DNA of 64,000 nucleotides from positions 248,001-312,000 of the forward strand of contig NZ_JAKCMI010000023.1 in NCBI RefSeq assembly GCF_021412585.1, in the 5' to 3' direction. This stretch comes from Halomonas alkalisoli. GTDB lineage: Bacteria; Pseudomonadota; Gammaproteobacteria; Pseudomonadales; Halomonadaceae. Both the position numbers and the translations under genes were made by a program. Below, piece by piece: positions 27,307 to 35,240 of the stretch. Numbering within the stretch: the stretch's first letter is position 1; every line of letters begins with the position of its first letter. The notes under the pieces were generated by a model. That model was not told where the DNA came from. It saw only the letters and a program-made list of their open reading frames with translations, and did not search any database.

Positions 27307-28530
27307 TCAGACATAGAAATCAAGCTCTTCCATATTCTTGAGCAGTTCCTTCATGCGTGCAGCCTCGTCGCCCTTGAAGTAGATCAGCCCCCAGTGGGTG
27401 CCGAAGGCGGTCCGTTTGGTGACGGTCTCCTCCATGGGCGGCGTCAGTTCATGGGACTCGAAGTAGGGGTCGTCCTCGACCTCCTCCGGAATCTCCAGGC
27501 GGCTGACCACGCGGCGCCGCGGATACACCCCGAAGCAACCGGCGTAGCACTTGGCATCCTCCACTTCCCTGGGGAAGAAGGCCTTTACCTCATCCGGTGT
27601 GGTCTTGGGGTCGAAGACCAGCATGCTGGCCTGGTAGGCGTTGAAGCCGTAGACCCGTTCCAGCAGTTCGAACACCTTGAACCCCGGCGGGCGATAGGCG
27701 ACTTCGCCGAAGTACATCTCACCGTCGCTGGTGACGAAGTACTCGGGGTGAATCAGGCCGAAGTCGATATCGAAGGCCTTGATCAGTTTCTCGATCTGAG
27801 CGGTGATCTGCGGGCGATAACTCTCGAGTTCCGGCGAGGCCGGGACGAACACCGAGTAGCCCAGGGTCACGTATTCGGAAATGTTGAGGAAGGCGATCTT
27901 GCCGTTGTGGATCCAGGCCTCGACGGCGAATTCCCAGCCGTCCAGGTGCGACTCCATCAGTACCGGGAATTCTTCGTCCGGAATGGTATCGACTTCGTCC
28001 GGGGTGCGGATCACCCGGTGGCCCAGGCAGCCAGCCTTGTCAAAGGCCTTGAGGTGGATGGGGTCGTTGGGGTCGCCGTCGAGCTTGAGCAGGGTCTGGT
28101 TGACCCGCTTGAGAAAGCGGATGACATCGCCCTTGTCGTGGGCTTCCTCGAAAATACCCACGCGGATGCCGCCAAGCTGGGCACGGCGCTTCATCAGCGC
28201 CTTGTCACGCAGCAGCAGCGACTGGCCGTAGAGACGCGGCTTGTCCATGAGCAAGGAGTTGATGGCACCGGCCCACTCGACGGTTTCCTCGAACAGGGGA
28301 ATGGCCACATCGACGCCCATCTCATTCAGCGTTTCGGCGATCTCCATGGAGCGGTCGTTGAGACGCTCGAAATTCCAGGGCACATAGGGAATGTCGTGCT
28401 TCGTGCAATACTCCTCCGCCCAGTCGGGGGCTACCACCACGTAGCGTCGGTCGAAGTTCTCGGCGGCTTCGATGGCGCTGAGGCTCCAGCCGAGTAGTGC
28501 GATATAGCCCTTGTTGGTGTCCTTGTTCAT
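27307..28530 (-). CDS. ATP-grasp ligase-like protein
   Basis: A 407-residue protein with an N-terminal Rossmann-like pre-ATP-grasp domain (VVVAPDWAEEYC), an ATP-binding region (LKAFDKAGCLGHRVI, 160-174), a central ESHLDGWEFAVEAWIHNGK segment, and the Mg-binding strand GLIHPEYFVTSDGEMYFGEV continuing AYRPPG (around 258-283). The usual E-x-N-x-R is E-V-A-Y-R (276-280), so the Asn ligand is Ala. ATP-grasp enzymes join a carboxylate to an amine or thiol through an acyl phosphate. The ATG at 28530 has AGGAGG 7 bases before it. Its partner is the downstream cysteine-protein gene. Substrates unknown. Confidence 0.8.
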   Translation of the reverse strand: MNKDTNKGYIALLGWSLSAIEAAENFDRRYVVVAPDWAEEYCTKHDIPYVPWNFERLNDRSMEIAETLNEMGVDVAIPLFEETVEWAGAINSLLMDKPRLYGQSLLLRDKALMKRRAQLGGIRVGIFEEAHDKGDVIRFLKRVNQTLLKLDGDPNDPIHLKAFDKAGCLGHRVIRTPDEVDTIPDEEFPVLMESHLDGWEFAVEAWIHNGKIAFLNISEYVTLGYSVFVPASPELESYRPQITAQIEKLIKAFDIDFGLIHPEYFVTSDGEMYFGEVAYRPPGFKVFELLERVYGFNAYQASMLVFDPKTTPDEVKAFFPREVEDAKCYAGCFGVYPRRRVVSRLEIPEEVEDDPYFESHELTPPMEETVTKRTAFGTHWGLIYFKGDEAARMKELLKNMEELDFYV

Positions 28531-28636
28531 GGTACGCCTCCTGAGCGATGTCGTGTTTTTCGTCGTCGTTTTCCCATTTACCCTACACGAATCGTCAACG
28601 CTTAGCATGGTCGGGTCCAATAGCGAGAGCCCGCGC

Positions 28637-28665
28637 TTGCTGGCCTGCCTGGCCGCTGGTATAGT
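28637..28665 (+). promoter_or_regulatory. Candidate promoter of the SRP RNA gene
   Basis: TTGCTG (28637-28642) and TATAGT (28660-28665) are 17 bp apart. Transcription would start about 90 bases before the mature RNA, implying a 5' leader that is trimmed. Confidence 0.45.
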
Positions 28666-28763
28666 GCATCCGCACTCGGCAAGCCGTTGATGCCGCGCCG
28701 AGTTCGGCACTGCTCACCGGGCCATTTTCCTGGCCTGGCTCATGCAGCAGACGTCGTGCAGTG

Positions 28764-28872
28764 GTGGCCCCGTGGGTCCTCCCGCAACGCTAAACCGCAA
28801 ACCCCGCCAGGCCCGGAAGGGAGCAACGGTAGTGGTGGTCGCGTGTGCCGGGATGTGGCTTTCGGGGCTGCC
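28764..28872 (+). ncRNA. ffs: Signal recognition particle RNA (4.5S RNA)
   Basis: The conserved SRP Alu-less hairpin is recognisable: GGTCCTCCCGCAACGCTA near the 5' end, the tetraloop arm GCCAGGCCCGGAAGGGAGCA (28806-28825), and GCGTGTGCCGGGATGTGGCT before the 3' strand. The ends GGCCCCG and CGGGGCTGCC pair, closing the rod. The length of about 109 bases fits gammaproteobacterial 4.5S RNA. It binds Ffh to target membrane proteins. Exact ends may be off by a few bases. A run of T (about 28909-28914) downstream could end the precursor. Confidence 0.95.
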
Positions 28873-29110
28873 TCCATTCAGGGTAGTACGCCTGGATTCG
28901 TTCTGGTTTTTTCTATACCCCCTCTGATTTTCGGTGCATGCCTTTCGGTGAGTGCCTTCACGCTCTGCCGCCGGCTTCGAGACGAAGCGACTTCACTTGC
29001 CCGGCGCCCTTGCTTCCCCTTGCTCCCCGTCGACATCACGCCATAAGCCCCTGGCAAGCCATTCTTGTCTGCCTTGTGCCAGCCTCTGCGACCTTCGTCG
29101 CAATAGACTA
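28873..29110. other. Gap with no recognisable gene
   Basis: I see nothing coding or structured between the SRP RNA and the next promoter except a T-rich stretch around 28905-28917 that could help terminate the SRP RNA precursor. Small open frames on both strands here have unlikely composition. Confidence 0.4.
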
Positions 29111-29139
29111 TGGTCGTAATTCGCTTCGATTGGTATAAT
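29111..29139 (+). promoter_or_regulatory. Promoter with perfect -10 before the small orphan gene
   Basis: TATAAT at 29134-29139 is a perfect consensus, with a weak -35 TGGTCG 17 bp upstream at 29111-29116. It places transcription start near 29146, so the gene must start at 29179 rather than at an earlier in-frame ATG (29110). Confidence 0.55.
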
Positions 29140-29178
29140 GCAGCGCAGCAAACTCTTGCGAGCGGAGCAAAAGACATC

Positions 29179-29484
29179 ATGACCCACGATACTTCCGCAG
29201 CAGCCGGCATTCAGCGAAGCCTGCGCCAGTGCATTTCCAACATGGCCGCACTCCTGTACCGCCATGGACACGTCCTCGAGACGGTCACCGTTCCCCATCG
29301 CGGCCTCGATCATGGCGCCATCCTTCAGCTCAGCCAGGCGTCCGACGATTGGGCGACCTGCCAGCAGGTGTTGGAGCGCAGCGAAGCCGCTTCCTATAAC
29401 GAGTCAGGCAGGTTCGTGCTCACCTCGCTGGGTCGCGAGCTGCTCTTCGACATGTTCGGTTCGGGTGCCGCCGACTACGCCTGA
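29179..29484 (+). CDS. Small protein of unknown function
   Basis: A 101-residue soluble protein beginning MTHDTSAAAGIQRSLRQC. I do not recognise a family. The middle part HVLETVTVPHRGLDHGAI and the end FVLTSLGRELLFDMFG look like a compact alpha/beta or winged fold, the end being reminiscent of a helix-wing (LTSLGRE), but this is weak. It has its own strong -10 and no codirectional neighbour; the next gene is convergent. Codon use fits the region. Confidence 0.6.
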   Translation: MTHDTSAAAGIQRSLRQCISNMAALLYRHGHVLETVTVPHRGLDHGAILQLSQASDDWATCQQVLERSEAASYNESGRFVLTSLGRELLFDMFGSGAADYA

Positions 29485-29556
29485 GCGCAGATGCAGGGCC
29501 AGAATCGGGCCCAAGCCGCTGGGTGCCGCGAGTGTGGCCGGTCAGGAGGGGTGGTG

Positions 29557-30468
29557 CTAGAGACGCCGCAGCTGGCGTACCACCAGCCCATGGCGGGGTG
29601 CCGCCACCAGGGTGAGGAAGAACAGGCCGGTGGCGACAAGCACGATGGTGCCCCCCGATGCCACGTCCAGTGCCACCGAGAGCCATAGCCCCACGACCGC
29701 CGAGACTACCCCCACCGTGACAGAAATTGCCATCATGACCGGGAAGCGGTCGGTGAGCAGGTGTGCGGTGGCGCCGGGCGTGATCAGCATGGCCACTACC
29801 AGGATGATCCCCACGGTTTCGAGACTGGCCACGATGGTGAGCGTCAGCAGCAGAATCAGGCCGTAGTGGATCATGCCGGTATTGAAGCCAAGTGCCTGGG
29901 CCTGCTGCGGGTCGAAGGCATAGAGCAGCAGCGGACGATAGGCCAGCCACACACACAGCAGCGCGATGATGCCCGCCACCAGGGTGAGCATCAGGGCGGA
30001 CTGCTGCACCCCCAGCACATTGCCGAACAGGATGTGCAGCAGATGGGTGCTGGTGGCGATCTTGCTGATGATGACGATCCCCAGCGCGAAGGCACCGGTG
30101 AACATCAACCCCATGGCGGCATCCGACTTGATGCGGGTGTGTCGCTCGATGGCGCCGATGCCGAGCGAGGTCAGGGCGCCGGTGAGAAAAGCGCCGACGA
30201 AGAAGGGCCATCCCAGCAGGTAGGCGATGGCTACCCCCGGCAACACGGCATGGGAAATGGCGTCACCCAGCAGCGACCATCGTTTCAGCACCACATAGCA
30301 GGAGAGCATGCCGCAGATGGCGCCCACCAGGATCGAGGTGAGCAGGGCGCGCTGCATGAAACGGTATTCGAAGGGTGCCGCCAAGGTGTCGGGCAGCAGG
30401 TTGACCAGTGCCATCAGTAGTGCAATCAGGCCATCGATCAGGGCATCGCCCCACGCCTCAAGCGGCAT
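29557..30468 (-). CDS. Metal ABC transporter permease (ZnuB/MntB family)
   Basis: A 303-residue ABC-3 family inner-membrane permease with about eight to nine helices. Typical segments are LLTSILVGAICGMLSCYVVL, GDAISHAVLPGVAIAYLLG and LVVAMLITPGATAHLLTDR. The ABC-3 family carries Zn, Mn or Fe; the mntR-like neighbour favours manganese. The start at 30468 overlaps the end of the ATPase gene by 11 bp. A reading that starts further upstream would run deep into the ATPase gene and is unlikely. Confidence 0.9.
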   Translation of the reverse strand: MPLEAWGDALIDGLIALLMALVNLLPDTLAAPFEYRFMQRALLTSILVGAICGMLSCYVVLKRWSLLGDAISHAVLPGVAIAYLLGWPFFVGAFLTGALTSLGIGAIERHTRIKSDAAMGLMFTGAFALGIVIISKIATSTHLLHILFGNVLGVQQSALMLTLVAGIIALLCVWLAYRPLLLYAFDPQQAQALGFNTGMIHYGLILLLTLTIVASLETVGIILVVAMLITPGATAHLLTDRFPVMMAISVTVGVVSAVVGLWLSVALDVASGGTIVLVATGLFFLTLVAAPRHGLVVRQLRRL

Positions 30469-31261
30469 AGTGAATGCCTTCGGTATCCGGCAGGGGAGTC
30501 TGGCCCGAGGCCAGGCGAGCCAGCATGGCATCGCTGAGCATGGCGGCGGGGGAGCCGGCCCCCACGACAACGCGATTGATCAGCAGCACCTGATCGGCGT
30601 AGCGCCGCGTGCTGGGCAGGTCGTGGGTGACCATGACAATGGTGCGTCCCGATTTGCGCTCACGGTCCAGGACATCGAGGATCAGTGCCTCGCTGGGCGA
30701 GTCCACGCCGGCCAGTGGCTCATCGAGCAGCAGGATATTGGCCTGCTGGGCCAAGGCACGTGCCAGCAGCACGCGCTTCTTTTGGCCACCCGACAGCGCG
30801 CCGATGGGGCGCCTGGCGTAGGAGGTCATGTCGACGGCTTCCAGGGCGGCAGCGACGGCTTCGGCGTGGGCCGGGTTGGACCAGCGCTGGGGTAGCAGCC
30901 GGCGCCACAGCGGATCGTTGCGCATCAGGCCGTAGCGGCCGGTCATCACGGTTTCCCGCACGGAAATGGGGAAGTCCCACTCCATGTTCTCGCGCTGGGC
31001 CATGTAGGCGATATGGCCGGCCCGGCGGTGAATGGCAGCCGATTCGTTGAAGACCCTGAGTTCGCCGCGAAGCGGGGCAAGGTTGCCGATCAACAAGTTG
31101 AAGAGGGTGGATTTTCCCGCCCCGTTGGGTCCGATGATGGCGGTCCACTTGCCCTGGGGCAGCGACAGCGAGACATCGCTAAGCACCGGCTGGTCCTGAT
31201 AAGCCGCATAGAGCCCGCGGGCTTCGATCGCCGGGCAACGACTATTATATACCGCTGACAT
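30458..31261 (-). CDS. Metal ABC transporter ATP-binding protein
   Basis: A 267-residue ABC ATPase with Walker A GPNGAGKST, the signature LSGGQKKR and Walker B ILLLDEPLAGVD, followed by the switch His in MVTHDLPS. The Y-loop contact region QRENMEWDFPISVRE matches the zinc/manganese (ZnuC/MntA) subfamily. First gene of the operon, divergent from the mntR-like gene. No substrate-binding protein is encoded next to it. Confidence 0.92.
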   Translation of the reverse strand: MSAVYNSRCPAIEARGLYAAYQDQPVLSDVSLSLPQGKWTAIIGPNGAGKSTLFNLLIGNLAPLRGELRVFNESAAIHRRAGHIAYMAQRENMEWDFPISVRETVMTGRYGLMRNDPLWRRLLPQRWSNPAHAEAVAAALEAVDMTSYARRPIGALSGGQKKRVLLARALAQQANILLLDEPLAGVDSPSEALILDVLDRERKSGRTIVMVTHDLPSTRRYADQVLLINRVVVGAGSPAAMLSDAMLARLASGQTPLPDTEGIHYAA

Positions 31262-31363
31262 GGTCGAGCCTGTTCATTGGGTCCTGCCACTGGCGAGTTT
31301 GCCATGTGCTGAATGAATTGCTTTACCGAAATCTAGGTCAAGGATGAGCATGCAGCAAGTATT

Positions 31364-31377
31364 TTAGCCTAGGCTAA
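31364..31377. promoter_or_regulatory. 14-bp palindrome, candidate MntR operator
   Basis: TTAGCCTAGGCTAA is a perfect palindrome in the divergent gap between the metal transporter and the mntR-like gene. It resembles DtxR-family operator half-sites (TTAGGxTAGCCTAA type). Position and symmetry suit co-repression of both transcription units by metal-loaded regulator. Confidence 0.6.
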
Positions 31378-31463
31378 CTTTCTATGCCATGAAACCGTGC
31401 CACGGCATGGTGTCGAGCGCATTGCCGGTTGCCGTGCCGGAGGAGGTTGGCTATATTCGCCGC

Positions 31464-31937
31464 ATGATAGATTCCCCTGAAGACGCTCCCGCTGCTGGAT
31501 CTCCCGATGCCCTGCCTCCCTGCGAGCAGCACGCACAGCAATATGCCGCCGTTCGCGACGCCCATGAAACCGAGCTGGTGGAGGACTATGTCGAGCTGAT
31601 CGGGGATCTGCTGAAGCATCAGGGCGAAGCGCGCTCGACCGACATCGCCATGCGCATGGGGGTCAGCCAGGCCACCGTGGCCAAGATGGTGCGCCGCCTG
31701 AAGAGCCAGGGGCTGGTGTCGAGCAAGCCTTATCGGTCGCTGTTCCTGACCGAGACAGGCAAGATCATGGCAGAGGAGTCACGACTGAAACACGATATCG
31801 TGCTCAATTTCCTGCGTGCCCTGGGCGTCAGCGACAGTACCGCGCGTATCGATGCGGAAGGCATGGAGCACCATGTCAGTGAGGAGACGCTTGCGATCAT
31901 GCAGCGCTTTTCCGAGCAGAACGGCCGTGGTGCCTAG
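31464..31937 (+). CDS. mntR: MntR-like DtxR-family metalloregulator
   Basis: A 157-residue protein with winged helix-turn-helix (RSTDIAMRMGVSQATVAKMV then RRLKSQGLV) and a metal-binding/dimerisation domain with SRLKHDIVLNFLRALGV and DAEGMEHHVSEETL, which contains the Glu/His ligands typical of MntR. An N-terminal extension of about 40 residues including ACEQHAQQYAAVR-like sequence is as in enteric MntR (CEQHAQ). Predicted to repress Mn uptake when Mn is abundant. The ATG at 31464 is chosen by homology; the AGGAGG at 31441 is 17 bases away. Confidence 0.87.
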   Translation: MIDSPEDAPAAGSPDALPPCEQHAQQYAAVRDAHETELVEDYVELIGDLLKHQGEARSTDIAMRMGVSQATVAKMVRRLKSQGLVSSKPYRSLFLTETGKIMAEESRLKHDIVLNFLRALGVSDSTARIDAEGMEHHVSEETLAIMQRFSEQNGRGA

Positions 31938-31972
31938 GCGTCACAAGCAATGATTGATGGAAAGCTTTGAAT

Positions 31973-32007
31973 CGCAAACGGAGAGGCCGGTGGCCTCTCC
32001 GTTTGCG
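31973..32007. terminator. Strong bidirectional hairpin between mntR and the amino-acid ABC operon
   Basis: A perfect 16-bp stem: CGCAAACGGAGAGGCC (31973-31988) pairs with GGCCTCTCCGTTTGCG (31992-32007) around GGT. It lies between convergent genes and has no long T-run, but its stability makes it a good two-way terminator. Confidence 0.75.
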
Positions 32008-32025
32008 TCAGGGTTGGCCTTGCTC

Positions 32026-32808
32026 TTATCCCTGGCTTCCCAGGTGCTTGCGCAGGAAGTTGCGGGTGCGATCCTGGTCAGGGTGCGAGAACAAGTGGTC
32101 GGGGGTGTTCTCCTCGACCACCACGCCGCCGTCCATGAACATGGCCCAGTCGGAGACGTCGCGTGCGAAGCCCATCTCGTGGGTGACGATGAGCATGGTC
32201 ATGTGTTCTTCGGCAAGCCCTTTCATGACCAGGTTCACCTCCTCCACCAGTTCGGGGTCCAGGGCTGAGGTCGCTTCATCGAACAGCATGACCTTGGGGC
32301 GCATGGCCAGGGCGCGAGCGATGGCGACGCGCTGTTTCTGGCCGCCCGAGAGGGAGCTGGGGTAGACCGAGGCCTTGTCCACCAGCCCCACGCGCTCCAG
32401 CAGTTCCATGCCCAGCTCCCGGGCGCTTCTCGCATCCATCCCTTTCAGCTTTCTTGGTGCCAGCGTCACGTTCTCCAGCGTCGACAGGTGGGGGAACAGG
32501 TTGAAGTGCTGAAACACCATGCCCATGTTCTGGCGGATATGGTTGATATGCCGCTCGAAGGCAAGCCCCTTCAAATCCGGCCGGTTGACCTGCACGCCAT
32601 CCAGCAGGATGCTGCCCTCGTCGATCACCTCCAGGTTGTTGATCGACCGCAGCAGCGTGCTTTTTCCCGAGCCTGACGGGCCGATGATCGAGATGATCCG
32701 GCCGCGCTCGACCTTGAGGTCGATCCCCTTGAGTACCTCGAGGTCGCCGAAGCGTTTCTTGACGCCCTTCAGCTCGACCATGGGAGTGTCTCTTGTCGCT
32801 GTTGTCAT
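32026..32808 (-). CDS. Amino-acid ABC transporter ATP-binding protein (GlnQ/HisP type)
   Basis: A 260-residue ATPase of the polar amino-acid import family: Walker [10 protein letters not shown], signature [15 protein letters not shown], Walker [17 protein letters not shown], and His switch IVTHEMGFA. Last gene of a four-gene operon (binding protein, permease, permease, ATPase), 12 bp after the second permease. Confidence 0.95.
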   Translation of the reverse strand: MTTATRDTPMVELKGVKKRFGDLEVLKGIDLKVERGRIISIIGPSGSGKSTLLRSINNLEVIDEGSILLDGVQVNRPDLKGLAFERHINHIRQNMGMVFQHFNLFPHLSTLENVTLAPRKLKGMDARSARELGMELLERVGLVDKASVYPSSLSGGQKQRVAIARALAMRPKVMLFDEATSALDPELVEEVNLVMKGLAEEHMTMLIVTHEMGFARDVSDWAMFMDGGVVVEENTPDHLFSHPDQDRTRNFLRKHLGSQG

Positions 32809-32820
32809 GTTAGGTCCTTG

Positions 32821-33474
32821 TTAACGACGTATGGCGGCACGGCGCTCTACCCACGCTTGGCCGGTTTCCATCAGGATATTGATCAGGTAATAGATAACAG
32901 CGATCGTGATATAGAACTCGAACGGTCGAAACGTCACGCTGATGGCATATTGCGACATGTAGACCAGCTCGGCGATGCCGATGGCGGAGAGCACCGAGAT
33001 ATCCTTGACCATGATGATCATGTTGTTGCCGAGCTGGGGGATGGCGCGATAGAGGGCCTGTGGAAGGATGATGTAAAAGAGGGTGGCGAGATGCCCGAAA
33101 CCCAGTGATCGCGAGGCTTCGTACTGCCCACTGGACACCGACTTGATGGTGGCGATGAAGATATCGGCGTTATAGGCCATGTAATGAAAGCCGAGTCCCA
33201 GCACGCCGACCACGATGGCCGGGATCAAGACCCACTGCCCGATCCCGAAATAGAGGAAGTAGAGCTGGAGCAGCAGCGGTGTCGTCATGAATAGCCAGAT
33301 AAAGAAGCGCAGCGGCCAGCTGACGGCTTTCTTCGTATAAATCGTTATCACGGCGACGATCTGGCCGCCGATGATCGACAGGATGGCAACCACCAGGCCG
33401 ATCAGGAGTGTGGCGCCTACGCCCTTTACAAGCGTCGGGAAGTAGGTGATGACGGGGCTGAAATCGAATTCCAT
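32821..33474 (-). CDS. Amino-acid ABC transporter permease 2 (HisM type)
   Basis: A 217-residue inner-membrane permease of the His/Glu/Gln/Arg/Opine family. It has about five helices and the EAA loop GQYEASRSLGFGHLATLFYI followed by ILPQALYRAIPQLGNN. The ATG at 33474 with AGGA 9 bases before it is preferred over a GTG at 33495. It pairs with the other permease to form the heterodimeric channel. Confidence 0.92.
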   Translation of the reverse strand: MEFDFSPVITYFPTLVKGVGATLLIGLVVAILSIIGGQIVAVITIYTKKAVSWPLRFFIWLFMTTPLLLQLYFLYFGIGQWVLIPAIVVGVLGLGFHYMAYNADIFIATIKSVSSGQYEASRSLGFGHLATLFYIILPQALYRAIPQLGNNMIIMVKDISVLSAIGIAELVYMSQYAISVTFRPFEFYITIAVIYYLINILMETGQAWVERRAAIRR

Positions 33475-33543
33475 GGTGATGTGTCCTGGTTGCACTATTG
33501 CCGGCGGTACTATTGGTTCATCGGCTCATCGTTCTATTGATTC

Positions 33544-34200
33544 TTATAGATAGGTGTATCGCGTGGCACGACGGTAGAGGAACTCGACGATGCCCATGAC
33601 CGCATAGATGATGACGATGTACATCAGGGCGCTCAGCGCAAAGACTTCCAGGGGCTTGTAGGTGGAGCCGATCAGTCGTTGAGCCTGGTAGGTCAGCTCG
33701 ACCACCGAGATAATGGAAACCAGCGAAGAGTTCTTGACCAGGATGATGGCCAGCACACCGATTGAGCGGATCATCAAGCCGGCCGCCTGGGGCAGGACGA
33801 TGTGCTGTAGTGTCGCGAAGCGTCCAAACCCCAGCGAACGCGATGCCTCGTTCTGTCCGCTGTCGACCGATTCGATGGCGCCGCGAATGGCCTCGCTCAT
33901 ATACGCGCCGATGTTGAAGGCGCCGACGACCACGCCGCAGGTGAAAGGGTCCAGGCGCAGCCCGATGGCGGGTCCGCCATAGAAGACCAGCAATAGCTGG
34001 ACGAAATAGGGGGTGCCTCTCACGACGCTGATATAACTGCGAGCCAGCCAGCGGACGGGAGGGACGCGCGAGCTTCGCAGCGCCACCAGCGCGGAGGCAA
34101 TAAAGAAGCCGAAGAAGAGGGCGCGCACCGATATATCGATGGTTACCCAGGCCGCCTTCACTAGCAGCGGCGATATTTCGAACATCAGGGTGATATCCAT
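33544..34200 (-). CDS. Amino-acid ABC transporter permease 1 (HisQ type)
   Basis: A 218-residue permease of the same family with the EAA loop GQNEASRSLGFGRFATLQHI and VLPQAAGLMIRSIG. It has the family's N-terminal WVTIDISVRALFFGFF helix and VVRGTPYFVQLLLVFYG motif. It follows the binding-protein gene after a 12-bp hairpin. Confidence 0.93.
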   Translation of the reverse strand: MDITLMFEISPLLVKAAWVTIDISVRALFFGFFIASALVALRSSRVPPVRWLARSYISVVRGTPYFVQLLLVFYGGPAIGLRLDPFTCGVVVGAFNIGAYMSEAIRGAIESVDSGQNEASRSLGFGRFATLQHIVLPQAAGLMIRSIGVLAIILVKNSSLVSIISVVELTYQAQRLIGSTYKPLEVFALSALMYIVIIYAVMGIVEFLYRRATRYTYL

Positions 34201-34239
34201 GATCCCCTTTACTCTATTGTTGTGTTAAGAAATGCTGAT

Positions 34240-34267
34240 ATGCAGCAGGGCCTGCGCCCTGCTGCAT
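34240..34267 (-). terminator. Intercistronic hairpin downstream of the binding-protein gene
   Basis: ATGCAGCAGGGC and GCCCTGCTGCAT form a perfect 12-bp stem with a 4-base loop (34240-34267). Placed between the substrate-binding gene and its permeases, it probably raises the amount of binding protein by partial termination or 3' protection. Confidence 0.65.
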
Positions 34268-34276
34268 TTGGAACAG

Positions 34277-35080
34277 CTAGTCGAACTCGACCCCTTCGCC
34301 GATCCACTTGTCGACGATCTGTTGATAGGTGCCATCAGCCTTGATCTCGGCCAGCGCCGTATTGAGAGCTTCCTTGAGCGCTGGCTTGTTCTTTTGAATG
34401 GCAATGGCGGCCGGCCAGCTGGGCAATTCGCCGACATCCACCTGCTTGATGGCCATGTTGCCGTCATTGAGTGCCACATAAACGGGGATGTCGTCGGCGA
34501 TCATGACGTCGATGCGTCCCGTGGTGAGCCCGTTCAGCATGTCGGGCAAGCCCTGGAAGGTCTGGTTGCGCCAGTTTCCGTTGCTGTTTTCGGTGGCCCA
34601 CTGGTTGCCGGTTTCTCCCAGGGTGGAGCCGACTCGCTTGCCGGCGAAATCCTCGATGCTGTTGACGTCATCGGTGCCCTCCTGAACCCAAATGGAGAGG
34701 CCTGAACTGTAATAGCTGTCGGTGAAGTCGACGGCCTGTTTGCGCTCTTCCGTGACGCTCATGCTGCAGATGCAGGCATCGAAGCGGCCGCCGGCCAGGG
34801 CGGCGACGATGCCATTCCACGGCGAGGTCTGGATATTGACGTCGACACCCATCCTGTCGGCCAGGGCTTCGGCGATATCCACGTCGAAACCGACCAGGTT
34901 GCCGGACGTGTCGACATAGCTGAAAGGAGGGTAGGCGCCGGAATTGGCCACCTGAAAGACGTCGTTCTGAATCTCGGGAAGATCTCGCGCCTGGGCCGAC
35001 AAGCTTGCGAGGGAGATGACGCCAAGCAATGCCATGGCGCCGATAAGAGGACGATGAAATACTTTCTTGTGATTTGTCAT
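34277..35080 (-). CDS. Amino-acid ABC transporter substrate-binding protein
   Basis: A 267-residue periplasmic family-3 binding protein. The signal peptide ends near LSAQA. The ligand core has YPPFSYVDTSGNLVGFDVDI, FDACICSMSVTEERKQAVDF and GKRVGSTLGETGN. The Asp and Arg that bind the alpha-amino and carboxylate groups in this family are in context (TEERK; FTDSYY). It should bind a polar or basic amino acid; which one cannot be read. First gene of the operon, upstream of the permeases and after the catabolic genes on the same strand. Confidence 0.93.
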   Translation of the reverse strand: MTNHKKVFHRPLIGAMALLGVISLASLSAQARDLPEIQNDVFQVANSGAYPPFSYVDTSGNLVGFDVDIAEALADRMGVDVNIQTSPWNGIVAALAGGRFDACICSMSVTEERKQAVDFTDSYYSSGLSIWVQEGTDDVNSIEDFAGKRVGSTLGETGNQWATENSNGNWRNQTFQGLPDMLNGLTTGRIDVMIADDIPVYVALNDGNMAIKQVDVGELPSWPAAIAIQKNKPALKEALNTALAEIKADGTYQQIVDKWIGEGVEFD

Positions 35081-35240
35081 GTCGATTCCTGCTCGATGTT
35101 GGTTTGTTGCTTTGGGTTTTGCGACACGCGCGTCGCGACATGCCACGTTGCGGTTCTCGCTATTCAACCGGAGTTGGTCTTGCTGTCTTGTCACCTCCAT
35201 GGGTACGACTCGATTCGACGTCACCAAGCAATATCTCAAC

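Noticed and set aside
28666..28763. Possible tRNA or second RNA gene between the SRP promoter and the SRP RNA
   Set aside because: No cloverleaf or TTCGANNC-type arm could be formed; probably the 5' leader of the SRP RNA precursor.
28687..29046. Open frame overlapping the SRP RNA gene
   Set aside because: The RNA gene explains the conservation here; the frame runs through the RNA and has no ribosome site.
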